Below, one piece after another: positions 8,374 to 18,508 of a stretch of DNA of 64,000 bases. The stretch is from positions 1 through 64,000 of the forward strand of contig QZIR01000012.1 in assembly GCA_003604975.1 (NCBI GenBank). The letters run 5' to 3'. The position numbers and the translations under genes are program-made. Numbering within the stretch: the first letter of the stretch is position 1; each line of letters begins with the position of its first letter. Source of the DNA: Desulforudis sp. (GTDB taxonomy: Bacteria; Bacillota; Desulfotomaculia; Desulfotomaculales; Desulforudaceae). A model generated the notes under the pieces. That model ran no database searches. It saw nothing but the letters and a program-made list of their open reading frames with translations, and was not told the DNA's origin.

Positions 8374-10599
8374 TTAATTTATATATTCCGGGTCGATGTC
8401 TATGCTAACCGTAACCCGCTGACGGGACAGGCGCTCAAACCGTTCCAGCGCGTCACGCAGCAGATTGCGTAGTATCCGGGCCTGGGGCGCCTTCAATACC
8501 AAGTGCCACCGGTACTGGTCCTTGATCCGGGACACGGGCGCCGGGGCCGGACCCATAATCTGGACGCGATCACCGGAGGATGGCATCAGGTTCCGCTTGA
8601 ACACACGGGACGACTCCCGCACCTCGTTTTCGTCCAAACCCCGGACTACGACGCGGGCCAAGGAACTGAACGGCGGGTACTGCAGTTTGCGGCGCATATT
8701 CATCTCCCGAATGAAGAACTGTTCGTAGTTGTGTTCTACAGCCGCTAAGATGGAATAGTGTTCAGGACAGTACGTCTGGACCACTACCTCCCCTTTCAGG
8801 TCTCCTCTCCCGGCCCGGCCGGCTACCTGGGTGATCAGCTGAAAAGTACGCTCGGCGGCCCGGAAATCCGGCAGCAGCAGGCTCGTATCCGCGCTGATCA
8901 CTCCCACCAGGGTGACCCCGGGGATGTCCAGTCCCTTGGCGACCATCTGAGTGCCGATCATGATATCGGCCTGCCCGCTGGTAAAGGTATGCAGGATGCG
9001 TTCATGGGCATTCTTGCGGGTGACAGTATCGCTGTCCATGCGCACCACCCTCGCCCCGGGGAAGAGCCGCTCGACCTCTTCCTCCACCTTCTGCGTTCCG
9101 GTTCCCAGGGTGGTCAGGTAGGAACTACGGCAGGATGGACACTGTGCGGGTAGCCAGGACTGGTGGTTACAGTAATGACAACGGAGCAGACCGTCGCGAT
9201 GGTGGGTTAGGCTGATCGCACAGTGTGGACAGCGCATCACCAAACCGCACTCCCGGCACAAGACCACGGAGCTGTAACCCCGCCGGTTAAGGAAGAGGAT
9301 TACCTGTTCCTTTTGGGCCAGCTTCTCGCTAATTCTTCCCACCAGGTAGCGGCTGAACACCCGCCGATTACCGGCCCGGTACTCGTCCCGCAAATCGACC
9401 AGCGTAACCCTGGGCATCGGCCGGTTTTCTACGCGGTGATCCAGCTTGAGCAGGCCGGCCCCGCCCTTGATCGTCCGGGCAAACGTCTTCAGGGAAGGCG
9501 TAGCCGTTCCCAGCACAACCACGGCATTCTGCATGGTGGCGCGGGCAAAGGCCACATCACGGGTATGGTACTTTGGGTCTTCTTCCTGCTTGTAGGACGG
9601 CTCGTGCTCCTCGTCTACGATGATCAATCCGAGGTCAGGCAGGGGTGCAAATACCGCGGACCGTGCCCCCAGCACCACGGGAGCCTTACCATCGTAAATG
9701 CGCCGCCATTCGTCGTATCGCTCGCCGCTGCCCAGTCGTGAGTGGAGAACAGCGACCTGGTCGCCGAACCGTTCCCTGAACTGCTTCACCATCTGACCGG
9801 TCAGTGCAATTTCGGGTACCAGTACCAGTGCCTGGCGCCCCCGACTGAGTACGCTGACCACAGACCGGATATAAACCTCGGTCTTACCACTGCCGGTTAC
9901 CCCGTGTACTAAAAAGACCTGTCGTTCTCCGGACTCCAACCCGTTGGTAATCGCCTCCAGGGCGGTGAGTTGCTCCTTGGTAAGAACCGGCAACCCGGCT
10001 TTTGACGCTATCCCAGCCCTGCCCGTGGCCGGGTAAGGCCTGCGGGTCACGGCACGGCGGGCCAGGGTGAGCACCCCTTTCCCGATCAGGGCGTTTACCA
10101 CGTGGAGTGATACCCCGGCTCGGGCGGCCAGCTGGCTACGCGTCAGCCCCGGGAATTCCCGGGCCACCCGCCAGGCCACAGCCTGCTTAGGGGCTCTTTC
10201 CAGGAGCCGCCCCTCACCCTCTACCGGAGAGTCGGCCGGGTAGACCTGATCAGCAAAACGCGCCGATCCGGAACGGCTCGGCGCAGCGATGGCACGCAGC
10301 GCCCTGGCCATTGTGCATAGACATCGCTGGGAAAGCCAGCGGGCTAGGGCGTACAGTTCTGGAGTAAAGGCCGGCTGCCCGTCGACCACCGCCAGGATGT
10401 CCTTGGTCGGTGACACCGCGGGCTTGTGTGAAAAGCCCACCACAAAACCGGTCAAACGCTTGCTGCCAAAGGGAACCTGTACCCGTACCCCTTGCTGCAG
10501 GGAGGCACGAAGGTGTGGCGGCACATGGTAGTGAAATATTTTATCGGTGTTGGCCACCGGAAGGTCGACGATGACCTCGGCATAGGCGCGCTCATCCAT
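8374..10599 (-). CDS. priA: primosomal replication-restart helicase PriA
   Basis: 3'-5' superfamily 2 helicase that reloads the replisome at stalled forks. The 741-residue protein has an N-terminal DNA-binding domain (about 1-110), Walker A GVTGSGKTEVYI near 231, the DEEH Walker B in VDEEHEPSYKQE, and a cluster of eight Cys in CxxC pairs (CRECGL, CPHC, CHYC, CPSC) that bind two zincs around 450-490. Helicase motifs IV-VI follow (QVAGRAGRGD). The start overlaps the coaBC stop by 8 bases. Confidence 0.97.
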   Translation of the reverse strand: MDERAYAEVIVDLPVANTDKIFHYHVPPHLRASLQQGVRVQVPFGSKRLTGFVVGFSHKPAVSPTKDILAVVDGQPAFTPELYALARWLSQRCLCTMARALRAIAAPSRSGSARFADQVYPADSPVEGEGRLLERAPKQAVAWRVAREFPGLTRSQLAARAGVSLHVVNALIGKGVLTLARRAVTRRPYPATGRAGIASKAGLPVLTKEQLTALEAITNGLESGERQVFLVHGVTGSGKTEVYIRSVVSVLSRGRQALVLVPEIALTGQMVKQFRERFGDQVAVLHSRLGSGERYDEWRRIYDGKAPVVLGARSAVFAPLPDLGLIIVDEEHEPSYKQEEDPKYHTRDVAFARATMQNAVVVLGTATPSLKTFARTIKGGAGLLKLDHRVENRPMPRVTLVDLRDEYRAGNRRVFSRYLVGRISEKLAQKEQVILFLNRRGYSSVVLCRECGLVMRCPHCAISLTHHRDGLLRCHYCNHQSWLPAQCPSCRSSYLTTLGTGTQKVEEEVERLFPGARVVRMDSDTVTRKNAHERILHTFTSGQADIMIGTQMVAKGLDIPGVTLVGVISADTSLLLPDFRAAERTFQLITQVAGRAGRGDLKGEVVVQTYCPEHYSILAAVEHNYEQFFIREMNMRRKLQYPPFSSLARVVVRGLDENEVRESSRVFKRNLMPSSGDRVQIMGPAPAPVSRIKDQYRWHLVLKAPQARILRNLLRDALERFERLSRQRVTVSIDIDPEYIN

Positions 10600-11803
10600 T
10601 GTCCGCCCCAGCCTTCCGAAGCTCCCGTACCTCGTCCAGGATACGGTGGGCCAGTGCCAGCTTTTCCATTAGCGGGAGGGAAACCGTACGGCCGTCAGGA
10701 TAGGCAAATACGGCAATGTTGGTATCGACATCAAACCCGGCCCCCAGTTTGGTCACATCATTGGCGACGATTAAGTCGGCCCCCTTCTTCTGGGCCTTGA
10801 GCACAGCACGCGCCTCCAGCTGCTCCGTTTCCGCTGCAAAACCGACGATGATCCGACGCCCCTTACGCCTTCCCAGTTCGGCTAGGATATCCCGGTTTGG
10901 CTCCAGGATTAGCGTCAGGTTGGCCGCGCGTTTCTTGAGTTTGCCGCCGGCCTGTGTCTGTGGTCGGTAGTCGGCTACAGCCGCCGCCTTGACCGCCACG
11001 TCACACCACTCAAAGTGTTGATTCACGGCCAGGTGCATCTCTTCGGCGGTCTCAACAGGAACCACCTTGACCCCTGGTGGCGGACTGAGTGCACTGGGTC
11101 CGCTGACCAAGACCACGTACGCTCCCCGGTCGACCGCCGCCCGCGCCACGGCGTAACCCATTTTCCCCGAGCTGCGGTTTGAGATGTAGCGCACCGGGTC
11201 CAGTGGTTCTCTGGTCGGTCCCGCCGTTATCAGGATCCTCACTCCGGCCAAATCCCGGGGCACGCCACAGAGGAGGCTTTCCAACTTGGCAACAATCTCA
11301 TCGGTCGGAGCCAAGCGACCGGGACCCTCCTCGCCGCAGGCCAGGCGACCGGAACATGGCTCTACAAAATGATAACCCAGTGCGCTCAGCGTCCGGATGT
11401 TGCGCTGAACTACCGGGTTTCTGTACATGGTCGTATTCATTGCCGGACATAACAAAACAGACCTATCAAAGGCCAAGACTATTGTGCTCAACAGGTCGTC
11501 CCCGATTCCGGCCGCCATCTTGCCGATCAGGTTGGCGGTCGCCGGGGCGATCAACATCGCCTCACCCCAGCGAGCCACTTCAATATGGGCCACCCCGCCG
11601 GACCGGGGGGTGAACATATCCGATGCTACTTCGTGACGGGTGATGGTCTGCAGGGTTAAAGGGGTAATAAACTCGCGCGCCGCCCGGGTCATGATGACCT
11701 GTACCTCGGCCCCCCGCTTAACCAGAGTTCCGGCGATCTCAGCGGCCTTGTAGGCGGCGATGCCCCCCGCGACACCCAGGATCACCCGTCTACCGGCCAA
11801 CAT
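10592..11803 (-). CDS. coaBC: bifunctional phosphopantothenoylcysteine decarboxylase/synthetase
   Basis: Two steps of coenzyme A synthesis. The N-terminal flavoprotein CoaC half shows GGIAAYKAAE, the PAMNTTMY loop and the SGRLACGEEGPGR substrate clamp with its Cys. The C-terminal CoaB half shows ITAGPTREPLDPVRYISN, then SSGKMGYA and the nucleotide-binding KAAAVADYRP. ATG at 11803 gives the family start MLAGRRVILGV. Upstream GTG 11818 and ATG 11815 remain possible. It overlaps priA and follows rpoZ/gmk in a conserved gmk-rpoZ-coaBC-priA-def order. Confidence 0.96.
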   Translation of the reverse strand: MLAGRRVILGVAGGIAAYKAAEIAGTLVKRGAEVQVIMTRAAREFITPLTLQTITRHEVASDMFTPRSGGVAHIEVARWGEAMLIAPATANLIGKMAAGIGDDLLSTIVLAFDRSVLLCPAMNTTMYRNPVVQRNIRTLSALGYHFVEPCSGRLACGEEGPGRLAPTDEIVAKLESLLCGVPRDLAGVRILITAGPTREPLDPVRYISNRSSGKMGYAVARAAVDRGAYVVLVSGPSALSPPPGVKVVPVETAEEMHLAVNQHFEWCDVAVKAAAVADYRPQTQAGGKLKKRAANLTLILEPNRDILAELGRRKGRRIIVGFAAETEQLEARAVLKAQKKGADLIVANDVTKLGAGFDVDTNIAVFAYPDGRTVSLPLMEKLALAHRILDEVRELRKAGADNG

Positions 11804-11832
11804 CAAAGTTACCATCACCCTCTACTTACTCA

Positions 11833-11862
11833 AGAGACCGCTGCCAGGCTTGGCCTGTGTTG
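11833..11862. repeat. fragment of intergenic repeat A
   Basis: The short gap between rpoZ and coaBC contains GAGACCGCTG followed by CAGGCTTGGCCTG, resembling the distal end of repeat A copy 1 on the plus strand. It looks like an eroded remnant. The match is short, so the assignment is tentative. Confidence 0.4.
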
Positions 11863-11899
11863 CAGCGCACTCCTCGGTATGACAAGATTTCGCAGAGGG

Positions 11900-12109
11900 T
11901 TACTTGATACCCTCTTTGGTCGGCTGAAAACGGATTCGTTCGGCCGCTATCTCCTTCAGGGCCCGGGTGACGGGCTTGCCCGTTTCCGAAGTGATCCCTT
12001 CAGTGTCCTTTTCCATTAACGTACGGGCTCTTTTCGCGGCCACGACAACCAAGGTGTAGCGGCTGTCAGCCTTCTTCATCAGTTCATCCAGAGAAGGACG
12101 ATTCATCAT
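11900..12109 (-). CDS. rpoZ: RNA polymerase omega subunit
   Basis: Small subunit that stabilises the beta-prime subunit of RNA polymerase. The product begins MNRPSLDELM and continues DSRYTLVVVAAKRAR, the conserved omega core, followed by KPVTRALKEIAA. Three consecutive ATGs (12112, 12109, 12106) lie 4-10 bases after an AGGGGGA site; the middle one has the best spacing. A longer reading from 12196 would overlap gmk and is not family-like. At about 69 residues it has the usual Firmicutes length. Confidence 0.93.
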   Translation of the reverse strand: MMNRPSLDELMKKADSRYTLVVVAAKRARTLMEKDTEGITSETGKPVTRALKEIAAERIRFQPTKEGIK

Positions 12110-12147
12110 CATTTGATCCCCCTGCATCGAAGCCAGGACCGGAACCT

Positions 12148-12747
12148 CTAAGTGTACGGGTTCGAGTCCAGAAGTTGAAAACGTTTCGTGCGACATTTCT
12201 CAGCCACTATTACTGCAACTATTTTTTCCACCGCAGCTTCCACGCGATCGTTAATCACGACGTAATCATACGAGGGAAATGATCTAAGCTCCCGGTGCGC
12301 CCAGTCCAGACGCTGCCCAATTCGTTCATCCGTGTCGGTCCCTCTCTTTCGGAGCCGCCTCTCCAGTTCCGTAAACGAGGGTGGACTCAGGAAGACCAGT
12401 ACCGCCTCCGGCATCTGTTCCCGGATCTGCAGAGCTCCCTGGACGTCAATTTCCAGAATGACATCCCGGCCCTGATTCAGGATGCGGTCTACCGGCTCGC
12501 GGGGGGTACCATAGAAATCGCCGTAAACATCGGCCCATTCCAGCATTTCCCTGCGGGCGATCCTTTCCTGAAACTCCGTGCGCGTAATGAAATAGTAGTG
12601 CACGTGGTCGATCTCGCCGGCTCGCGCCTGGCGGGTCGTGGCTGAAACAGAGAGGTGGACATCAGGCAACGATTTAATCAGGGCCCGGCAGACGGTGCCC
12701 TTACCCGCGCCTGAGGGACCGGATATTACTACGAGGATGCCCCGCAC
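12148..12747 (-). CDS. gmk: guanylate kinase
   Basis: Phosphorylates GMP to GDP with ATP. The 199-residue protein has the P-loop SGPSGAGKGTV at about 9-19, the GMP-binding segment SVSATTRQARAGE near 34-46 with YYF shortly after, and EIDVQGALQ near 100. Normal length. It lies between remA and rpoZ, the typical remA-gmk-rpoZ order of Firmicutes. Confidence 0.97.
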   Translation of the reverse strand: MRGILVVISGPSGAGKGTVCRALIKSLPDVHLSVSATTRQARAGEIDHVHYYFITRTEFQERIARREMLEWADVYGDFYGTPREPVDRILNQGRDVILEIDVQGALQIREQMPEAVLVFLSPPSFTELERRLRKRGTDTDERIGQRLDWAHRELRSFPSYDYVVINDRVEAAVEKIVAVIVAEKCRTKRFQLLDSNPYT

Positions 12748-12765
12748 AAGCCGACCCTCCCGTGC

Positions 12766-13035
12766 CTATTCATCCGTTTGCTGGCTTTGCTCCACCTTAC
12801 TGACCAAACGGTGTGCCACGGTCTCCGGCTGGACGGCCGAAAGAATAACGTGATCGGAGTCGGTGATGATCACGGCCCTTGTACGGCGGCCGTAAGTGGC
12901 GTCAATCAACATCCCCCGGTCACGAGCCTCGGTAATGATCCGCTTGATGGGCGCCGATTCGGGGCTGACAATAGCCACAATGCGGTTAGCCGACACGATG
13001 TTCCCAAACCCGATGTTGATCAGTCTGATATCCAT
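12766..13035 (-). CDS. remA: RemA-family extracellular matrix regulator (DUF370)
   Basis: A short DNA-binding protein known in Bacillus as an activator of matrix and osmoprotection genes. The 89-residue product begins [19 protein letters not shown], continues with SAPIKRI near residue 26 and [14 protein letters not shown] near 49, all typical of the family. It lies directly between yicC and gmk, as in most Firmicutes. The function in this organism is inferred from family membership. Confidence 0.95.
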   Translation of the reverse strand: MDIRLINIGFGNIVSANRIVAIVSPESAPIKRIITEARDRGMLIDATYGRRTRAVIITDSDHVILSAVQPETVAHRLVSKVEQSQQTDE

Positions 13036-13050
13036 TAGTAAGATCCTCCC

Positions 13051-13932
13051 TTACTCAATGTTCTGGATCTGCTCCCGTGTCTTCTCCAGTTCACTCTTAA
13101 ACTCAACGACCAGCGCCATAATTACCTCGTCCTGAGCCTTGGAACCGATAGTATTGATCTCCCGGAACATCTCCTGCGCCAGAAAGTCCAGGCGACGCCC
13201 TACGGGTTCTCCCGACCCGTTCAAACAGGCACGCACCTGGGCGAAATGGCTGTCTAGGCGAACGAGTTCCTCGGCAATATCACAGCGTTCAGCAAAGTAG
13301 GCGACCTCCTGGGCCAGGCGAACACGGTCAATATCAATATCCCGAATAAGTTCCTGGATGCGCTGGGTCAGTCGCGCCTGATAGGCATTCACCACCTCGG
13401 GAGCACGTTCACGGATACCGGTAGAAAGAGTCCCCAGACGATCCAGCCTTGCCTCAAGGTCTGAGCGGAGTGACGCGCCTTCGGCCTCCCGCATCCCCAC
13501 GAGGTCGTCACAGGCCGCTGTCAGGGCCTGCTCCAGGGCTGGCCACCATTCTTCGGGGTTGTCCCTGGTCTCCTCGGGGCTAAAAACTTCCGGCTGAGCA
13601 ATAATATGCTCAACGCTAATTTGCCCAGACAACCCCAGATCCTTCTGGATGTCGGTTATTGCCCCATAATAAGCTAGGGCCAGCTTTTTGTCAACTTTTA
13701 CCGTTCGATTCCGCTCGGTACCGTCCTCAATCGTTAAATAAACATCGACGCGACCGCGGGGGACGTAGGACTGGATGCGCCGCCGCATGCGGTCCTCCAG
13801 CACGATCAAAAAACGGGGCAGCCTCAGGACCACCTCGCTGTAACGGTGGTTCACCGCCCTCAATTCAATGGTAAACTTCTTGTTCCCGGTCAGCGCTTCT
13901 CCCCGGCCGTAGCCGGTCATACTCTTTAGCAA
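13051..13932 (-). CDS. yicC: YicC-family endoribonuclease
   Basis: Member of the YicC/YloC family, reported as RNA endonucleases. The 293-residue protein begins MLKSMTGYGRGE and has the conserved N-terminal half (ELRAVNHRYSEV) and the C-terminal DUF1732 part ending in GRRLDFLAQEMFREINT and IGSKA. It is the first gene of the remA-gmk-rpoZ run. Confidence 0.93.
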   Translation of the reverse strand: MLKSMTGYGRGEALTGNKKFTIELRAVNHRYSEVVLRLPRFLIVLEDRMRRRIQSYVPRGRVDVYLTIEDGTERNRTVKVDKKLALAYYGAITDIQKDLGLSGQISVEHIIAQPEVFSPEETRDNPEEWWPALEQALTAACDDLVGMREAEGASLRSDLEARLDRLGTLSTGIRERAPEVVNAYQARLTQRIQELIRDIDIDRVRLAQEVAYFAERCDIAEELVRLDSHFAQVRACLNGSGEPVGRRLDFLAQEMFREINTIGSKAQDEVIMALVVEFKSELEKTREQIQNIE

Positions 13933-14014
13933 TCGAAAACCTCCAACTCCACACCATAAGGTTCTAGCAAAAAAATGAAATCCCTTCCGATTTTGGTTTT
14001 AGTTCATCAAACCT

Positions 14015-15208
14015 TTACCGAAGTTCCTTCAATACCGCCTCGATCCGGTCCAGCCCCTCCCGGATAGTCTCCCGATCAGTGGCGTAAGACAGCCTGATGT
14101 AGTCATCGTCACCGAAAGCGATCCCGGGGATCAGGGCTACCTGCCTTTCTTCCAGTAACAATCTGGCCAGATCTGTACCGCTCTTCATTTCGGTGCCGCG
14201 GTACTGCTTGCCCCAGAATGCTCCCACGTGCGGGAACACGTAGAAAGCCCCGCCCGGACGGGAACACTGGACCCCGTCAATCGCGGTGAGCCTCTCCAGA
14301 ATATACTCTCTCCGTTCGGCAAACTTACGCAGCATTTCTTGCAGTGCTTCCTGGTCACCCGCCAGCGCCGATACCGCTGCCGCCTGTGCAATCGAAGTCG
14401 GGTTCGAGGTGCTGTGGCTCTGCAGGTCGGTCATGGCCTTAGTGACGCGCAAGGGGGCTGCTGCGTACCCGATGCGCCATCCGGTCATGGCGTAGGCCTT
14501 GGAAACACCGTTGATGACTACGGTACGCTTTTTGAGTTTCGGGTCGAGCGAGGCGATACTGACGTGTTCCTCACCGTCATAGACCAGCTTTTCGTATATC
14601 TCGTCTGAAATCACGCCGATGCCGCTGGTCAGAATAACATCGGCCAACCCTTCCAGTTCCCGGCGACTGTACACGGCCCCGGTGGGGTTGGAGGGGCTGT
14701 TCAGGACGAGCAGCCTGCTTCGCGGCGTGATCGCGCCTCTCAGTTGATCCGGTGTAAGCTTGAACCCGTTCTCCAGGGTGGTTTTCACCAGCACCGGACG
14801 GGCGCCGCACAGCTTGATTTGTTCGAGATAGCTTACCCAGTAGGGTTCCGGCAGAACAACCTCGTCACCCTCCTGGCACAGTACCTGAAAGGCGTTGTAG
14901 AGCGAATGCTTGGCCCCGACCGAGACGATGATTTCCTCGGGCTTGTAGCTCAGCCCATTCTCGTCCTGCAGTTTCTTGGCAATCACCCTTCTAAGCTCTA
15001 TTATGCCACTTACAGCGGTATACTTGGTCATTCCGGCCTGCAACGCGGATACCGCTACTTCCTTGATGTGCTCCGGGGTGTCAAAGTCCGGTTCCCCGAC
15101 ACCAAAGTTGATTACATTGGCGCCTGCCGCCTTCATTTCCTTGGCCCGGGTGTCAATCGTCAGTGTCGGAGATGGGCTGATCCCCCGGGCCCGTCTCGCC
15201 AGTTCCAA
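14015..15208 (-). CDS. class I pyridoxal-phosphate aminotransferase (aspartate aminotransferase type)
   Basis: Transfers amino groups between aspartate or a related amino acid and 2-oxoglutarate. The fold type I signatures are GVGEPDFDTP near residue 37, NSPSNPTGAVYS near 170, the PLP lysine in NGVSKAYAMTGWRIGY near 235 and the C-terminal Arg in RLSYATD. The 397-residue length fits the AspC Ib subgroup. It lies just upstream of dapL on the same strand, so a role in supplying aspartate or in an adjacent transamination is plausible. The exact substrate cannot be fixed from sequence. Confidence 0.9.
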   Translation of the reverse strand: MELARRARGISPSPTLTIDTRAKEMKAAGANVINFGVGEPDFDTPEHIKEVAVSALQAGMTKYTAVSGIIELRRVIAKKLQDENGLSYKPEEIIVSVGAKHSLYNAFQVLCQEGDEVVLPEPYWVSYLEQIKLCGARPVLVKTTLENGFKLTPDQLRGAITPRSRLLVLNSPSNPTGAVYSRRELEGLADVILTSGIGVISDEIYEKLVYDGEEHVSIASLDPKLKKRTVVINGVSKAYAMTGWRIGYAAAPLRVTKAMTDLQSHSTSNPTSIAQAAAVSALAGDQEALQEMLRKFAERREYILERLTAIDGVQCSRPGGAFYVFPHVGAFWGKQYRGTEMKSGTDLARLLLEERQVALIPGIAFGDDDYIRLSYATDRETIREGLDRIEAVLKELR

Positions 15209-15266
15209 GCCTGACTACCTCCTGCTCAAAAAATGTACTTGCATCTAGGTCTGATCTAGGATTGCA

Positions 15267-16433
15267 CTACTTTAAGGCACTCCGGATGCGTTCCATGGCC
15301 TCGTTGAGGCGCTGTTCGGAAAGGGTCAGGGAGATCCGGAAGTAACCCTCGCCCCCGGCGCCGTACCCGGTTCCGGGCGTGATCACCACGCCGGCATTCT
15401 CCAGCACCAGCTCCGCAAAACTGGCCGAAGTGTGCCCGGCCGGTACCGGCGCCCAGATGTAAAAGGTAGCCTTGGGTTTCTCCAGGTTCCAGCCGATTTC
15501 GTTCAAAGTATTTACCACCAGGTTGCGCCGCGCCTGGTAGATGGCACACAGCTCGGTAGGATCACCCTGCGGGTCGGTCAGGGCGCGGATGGCGGCATAC
15601 TGTACGGCCTGGAAGACCCCGGAGTCGATGTTCGTCTTGAGTCGTCCGAGCGCCTGCACCGCGTCGGCGTTGCCGACCGCCCAGCCGACACGCCAGCCGG
15701 TCATATTGTAGGCTTTGGAAACAGAATGGAACTCGATACCCACTTCCCTGGCCCCCGGCGTCTCTAGAAAACTCGGCGGTTTGTAACCTTCGTAGGCGAT
15801 CTCGGAATAGGCCGCGTCGTGACAGACCAGGATCTCGTACTTCCGGGCGAAGGCCACGACCTCTTCAAAAAAGGCGAGGTCGGCAGTGGCGGCGGTTGGG
15901 TTGTTCGGGTAGTTAATGAACAGGATCTTGGCCTTCTGAGCCACGTCTTTGGGAACCGTGCCAAAATCCGGTTTATAGCCGCGGTCCGGCGTCACCGCCA
16001 GCGAATAGGGTATTCCACCGGCCAGGATGGTGCCCTGTCCGTAGACGGGGTATCCGGGATCCGGGACCAGCACCACATCGCCGGGATTACAGTAGCACCA
16101 GGGGATGTGGGCGATGCCTTCCTTAGAGCCAATCAGGGAGACGACTTCCCGTTTCGGGTCCAGTTCAACGCCAAACCGGCGGTTATACCAAGAGGCCACC
16201 GCTTCCCGGTAACTAAGCATCCCGGCGGATGACGGGTACTGGTGGTTGGGCGGATTGTAGAGTTCCTTCACCGCTTCATCGATGATGAACTTCGGCGTAG
16301 GCAGGTCCGGATCACCGATACCCAGGCTGATCACGTCAACCCCGTTCGCTCTCTTCTGCTCGATCAGCTGTTCGATACGGGCAAACAGGTAGGGTGGCAG
16401 ATTGCGGATCCGTTCTGCTTCCACAAACTTCAT
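15267..16433 (-). CDS. dapL: LL-diaminopimelate aminotransferase
   Basis: Converts tetrahydrodipicolinate directly to LL-2,6-diaminopimelate, the one-step variant of lysine and peptidoglycan precursor synthesis. It starts with [16 protein letters not shown] and carries the family hallmarks [19 protein letters not shown] and the PLP lysine segment [19 protein letters not shown]. The 388-residue length is normal. dapF is directly upstream in the same direction, which strongly supports the assignment over a generic aminotransferase. Confidence 0.95.
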   Translation of the reverse strand: MKFVEAERIRNLPPYLFARIEQLIEQKRANGVDVISLGIGDPDLPTPKFIIDEAVKELYNPPNHQYPSSAGMLSYREAVASWYNRRFGVELDPKREVVSLIGSKEGIAHIPWCYCNPGDVVLVPDPGYPVYGQGTILAGGIPYSLAVTPDRGYKPDFGTVPKDVAQKAKILFINYPNNPTAATADLAFFEEVVAFARKYEILVCHDAAYSEIAYEGYKPPSFLETPGAREVGIEFHSVSKAYNMTGWRVGWAVGNADAVQALGRLKTNIDSGVFQAVQYAAIRALTDPQGDPTELCAIYQARRNLVVNTLNEIGWNLEKPKATFYIWAPVPAGHTSASFAELVLENAGVVITPGTGYGAGGEGYFRISLTLSEQRLNEAMERIRSALK

Positions 16434-16493
16434 AGGTACTCAAACACGCTCCTTATATATGAATTACAGAGCCCTCAACGAGTCCAGATTGAC

Positions 16494-16535
16494 TTCAATC
16501 TCTCACTTCCAACCTCTCACTTCTCACGTCTCATC
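16494..16535. repeat. heptanucleotide-periodic block overlapping the dapF 3' end
   Basis: On the plus strand, 7-base units TCTCACT, TCCAACC, TCTCACT, TCTCACG and TCTCATC run in register from 16501 to 16535. On the coding strand this is the same GAGAAGT/GAGAGGT sequence type as the palindromes at 8305 and 23467. It supplies the last codons and the TGA stop of dapF. Confidence 0.65.
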
Positions 16536-17368
16536 GTGCCCTCAAACACTTCCTCCGCCGGTCCGGTCATATACACGTGGTTGTTCTCGGCCCATTCGAT
16601 GTCCAGCACACCGCCCGGCAGGCAGACCTTAACCCGGCGGTCCGTGCAACGGGCCAGCACCCCGGCCACGGTTACCGCGCAGGCCCCGGTGCCGCAGGCC
16701 ATGGTTGGTCCGGCACCCCGTTCCCAAACCTTGACGTTAACCTGCCCGGGATCCGCCACCGAGACAAACTCCACGTTCGTCCGGGCCGGGAAATCTGGAT
16801 GTTTCTCCACCAACGGACCCAGGCGCTCAAAATCAACCTGGTCCAAATCCGGCAGGAAAATCACGCAGTGCGGATTCCCCATGGAAACCCCCGTGACCGG
16901 TAATACGAGGTCCCCAAGGTCAAGTGGTTCCAGGACGACCTTACCGGCAGGCCCCGCCATCGGAATTTCCGCGCGCTCTAGCCGTGGTTCACCCATATCG
17001 ACCCGTACCCCAGACACCTGGCCATCGACGCCAAGCAGAATTTCAGGCACGATCAGCCCGGCCAGCGTTTCCACGGTGATCGTTGTCTTGTCGACCAACC
17101 TGCGTTCAAAAAGGTATTTGGCCACGCAGCGGATCGCGTTGCCGCACATTTCTGGTTCACTGCCGTCTGAATTGAAAATCTGCATCCGGACGTCGCCCTC
17201 GGTTGAAGGAAGAATAAAGACCAGCCCGTCGGCGCCGACACCCATACGTCGGTCGCAGGTGGCCCGGGCCAGCGCTGCCGGATCGGCCGCCCTAAAACCG
17301 TCCAGGGCGTTTACGATTATGAAGTCATTACCCAGCCCGTGCATTTTGGTAAACTGCACGCCGTTCAC
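16517..17368 (-). CDS. dapF: diaminopimelate epimerase
   Basis: Cofactor-independent epimerase converting LL- to meso-diaminopimelate. The two catalytic cysteines are visible in EMCGNAIRC and [10 protein letters not shown]. The N-terminal signature [12 protein letters not shown] is intact. The 283-residue length is standard. The last residues (MRREK) and the stop codon are encoded by the heptanucleotide repeat block, so the C terminus appears to have been extended or replaced by the repeat. Its start overlaps the downstream end of the peptidase gene by 4 bases. Confidence 0.96.
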   Translation of the reverse strand: MNGVQFTKMHGLGNDFIIVNALDGFRAADPAALARATCDRRMGVGADGLVFILPSTEGDVRMQIFNSDGSEPEMCGNAIRCVAKYLFERRLVDKTTITVETLAGLIVPEILLGVDGQVSGVRVDMGEPRLERAEIPMAGPAGKVVLEPLDLGDLVLPVTGVSMGNPHCVIFLPDLDQVDFERLGPLVEKHPDFPARTNVEFVSVADPGQVNVKVWERGAGPTMACGTGACAVTVAGVLARCTDRRVKVCLPGGVLDIEWAENNHVYMTGPAEEVFEGTMRREK

Positions 17369-18492
17369 TCCTTGTTCAGGCCCGCCAGGCGGATGATCTC
17401 CAGGACGTGCCGGGTCGTATTGACTAAGTCTTCAATTAAGAGATACTCTTCTGTGCTGTGTACCTTGCGCATCCCGGTCGAAATGTTCACCGTGGGGATG
17501 CCGTGTTCGTTCAGGACGTTCGCGTCGCTGCCCCCGCCGGTCTGCTCGATGGCGGCGACCAGTCCCACATTGGCCGCTGCTTTTAGGGCCATCCGCACCG
17601 GTCGGGTGTCGGGTTCTAACGCAAAAGAGGAATAGATCTGCTCTACTTCAATCTTGATCTGCGCCCCGGCCGCTTCCACCCGCTCGGTCATCATCCGGCA
17701 GATGTGCTCGGTCAGGGAACGCCGCTTGTTATTGTCGAGGCTCCTGGTCTCGCCCTCGAGATGCACCCGCTCCGGGATAATGTTGGTGGCCTGACCGCCC
17801 CGGATCACCCCGATGTTTGCTGTTGTCTCCTCATCAATACGACCCAGGGGCAGGTCGGCAATCGCCCTGGCAGCGGCCTGGATCGCGTTAACCCCGTCCT
17901 CCGGGTTGATGCCGGCGTGGGCCGCACGCCCGACCACGGTGGCGACAATACGGTCCTGTGACGGCGCCCGCGTGATGACTTTTCCGGGTGTACCGTCACT
18001 GTCCAGCACGAAACCCATCACGGACTCCAATCTGCCGAAATCGATCTCCTTGATGCCCAGCAGGCCGATCTCCTCGGACACGGTAAAAACAAGTTCCAGC
18101 TTGGGGTGAGGCAGCCCCTGCTCCTTCAAAACCGTGACCGCTTCCAGCACGGCGGCCATGCCGGCCTTATCGTCGGCGCCAAGGATGGTGTCGCCCCCGC
18201 TACGGATAGCATGGCCTTCCACACGCGGTTTGACCCCGTTTCCCGGTTCGACGGTATCCATATGCGTACAGAAAAGCAGCGTTGGGCCGGGAACAGTGCC
18301 GGGCAAGCGGGCGACGATATTCCCGGCGGTACCGTTGATCACGTTTCCGGCTCCGTCTTCGGTATACTCAAGACCGAGATCACCTAACCGTACGGCCAGG
18401 TGATCGACGACACCCCGTTCCCGGCGGGAGACGCTGTCGATGCCGGCCAGAGTCATAAAGGTGTCCACAAGACGTCGCCTGTTAATCATCAA
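17365..18492 (-). CDS. M20-family PepT-like peptidase
   Basis: Zinc aminopeptidase of the tripeptidase T-like branch of M20/M42. Metal ligands are visible in FCTHMDTV near residue 75, [11 protein letters not shown] near 105, and SEEIGLLG with the general base Glu near 140; a late [10 protein letters not shown] motif near 322 and a terminal His in KVHSTEEY follow. The 375-residue length fits. It overlaps dapF by 4 bases and is probably co-transcribed. Substrate unknown. Confidence 0.88.
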   Translation of the reverse strand: MMINRRRLVDTFMTLAGIDSVSRRERGVVDHLAVRLGDLGLEYTEDGAGNVINGTAGNIVARLPGTVPGPTLLFCTHMDTVEPGNGVKPRVEGHAIRSGGDTILGADDKAGMAAVLEAVTVLKEQGLPHPKLELVFTVSEEIGLLGIKEIDFGRLESVMGFVLDSDGTPGKVITRAPSQDRIVATVVGRAAHAGINPEDGVNAIQAAARAIADLPLGRIDEETTANIGVIRGGQATNIIPERVHLEGETRSLDNNKRRSLTEHICRMMTERVEAAGAQIKIEVEQIYSSFALEPDTRPVRMALKAAANVGLVAAIEQTGGGSDANVLNEHGIPTVNISTGMRKVHSTEEYLLIEDLVNTTRHVLEIIRLAGLNKE

Positions 18493-18508
18493 CCCGTCTC
18501 CTCCCGAC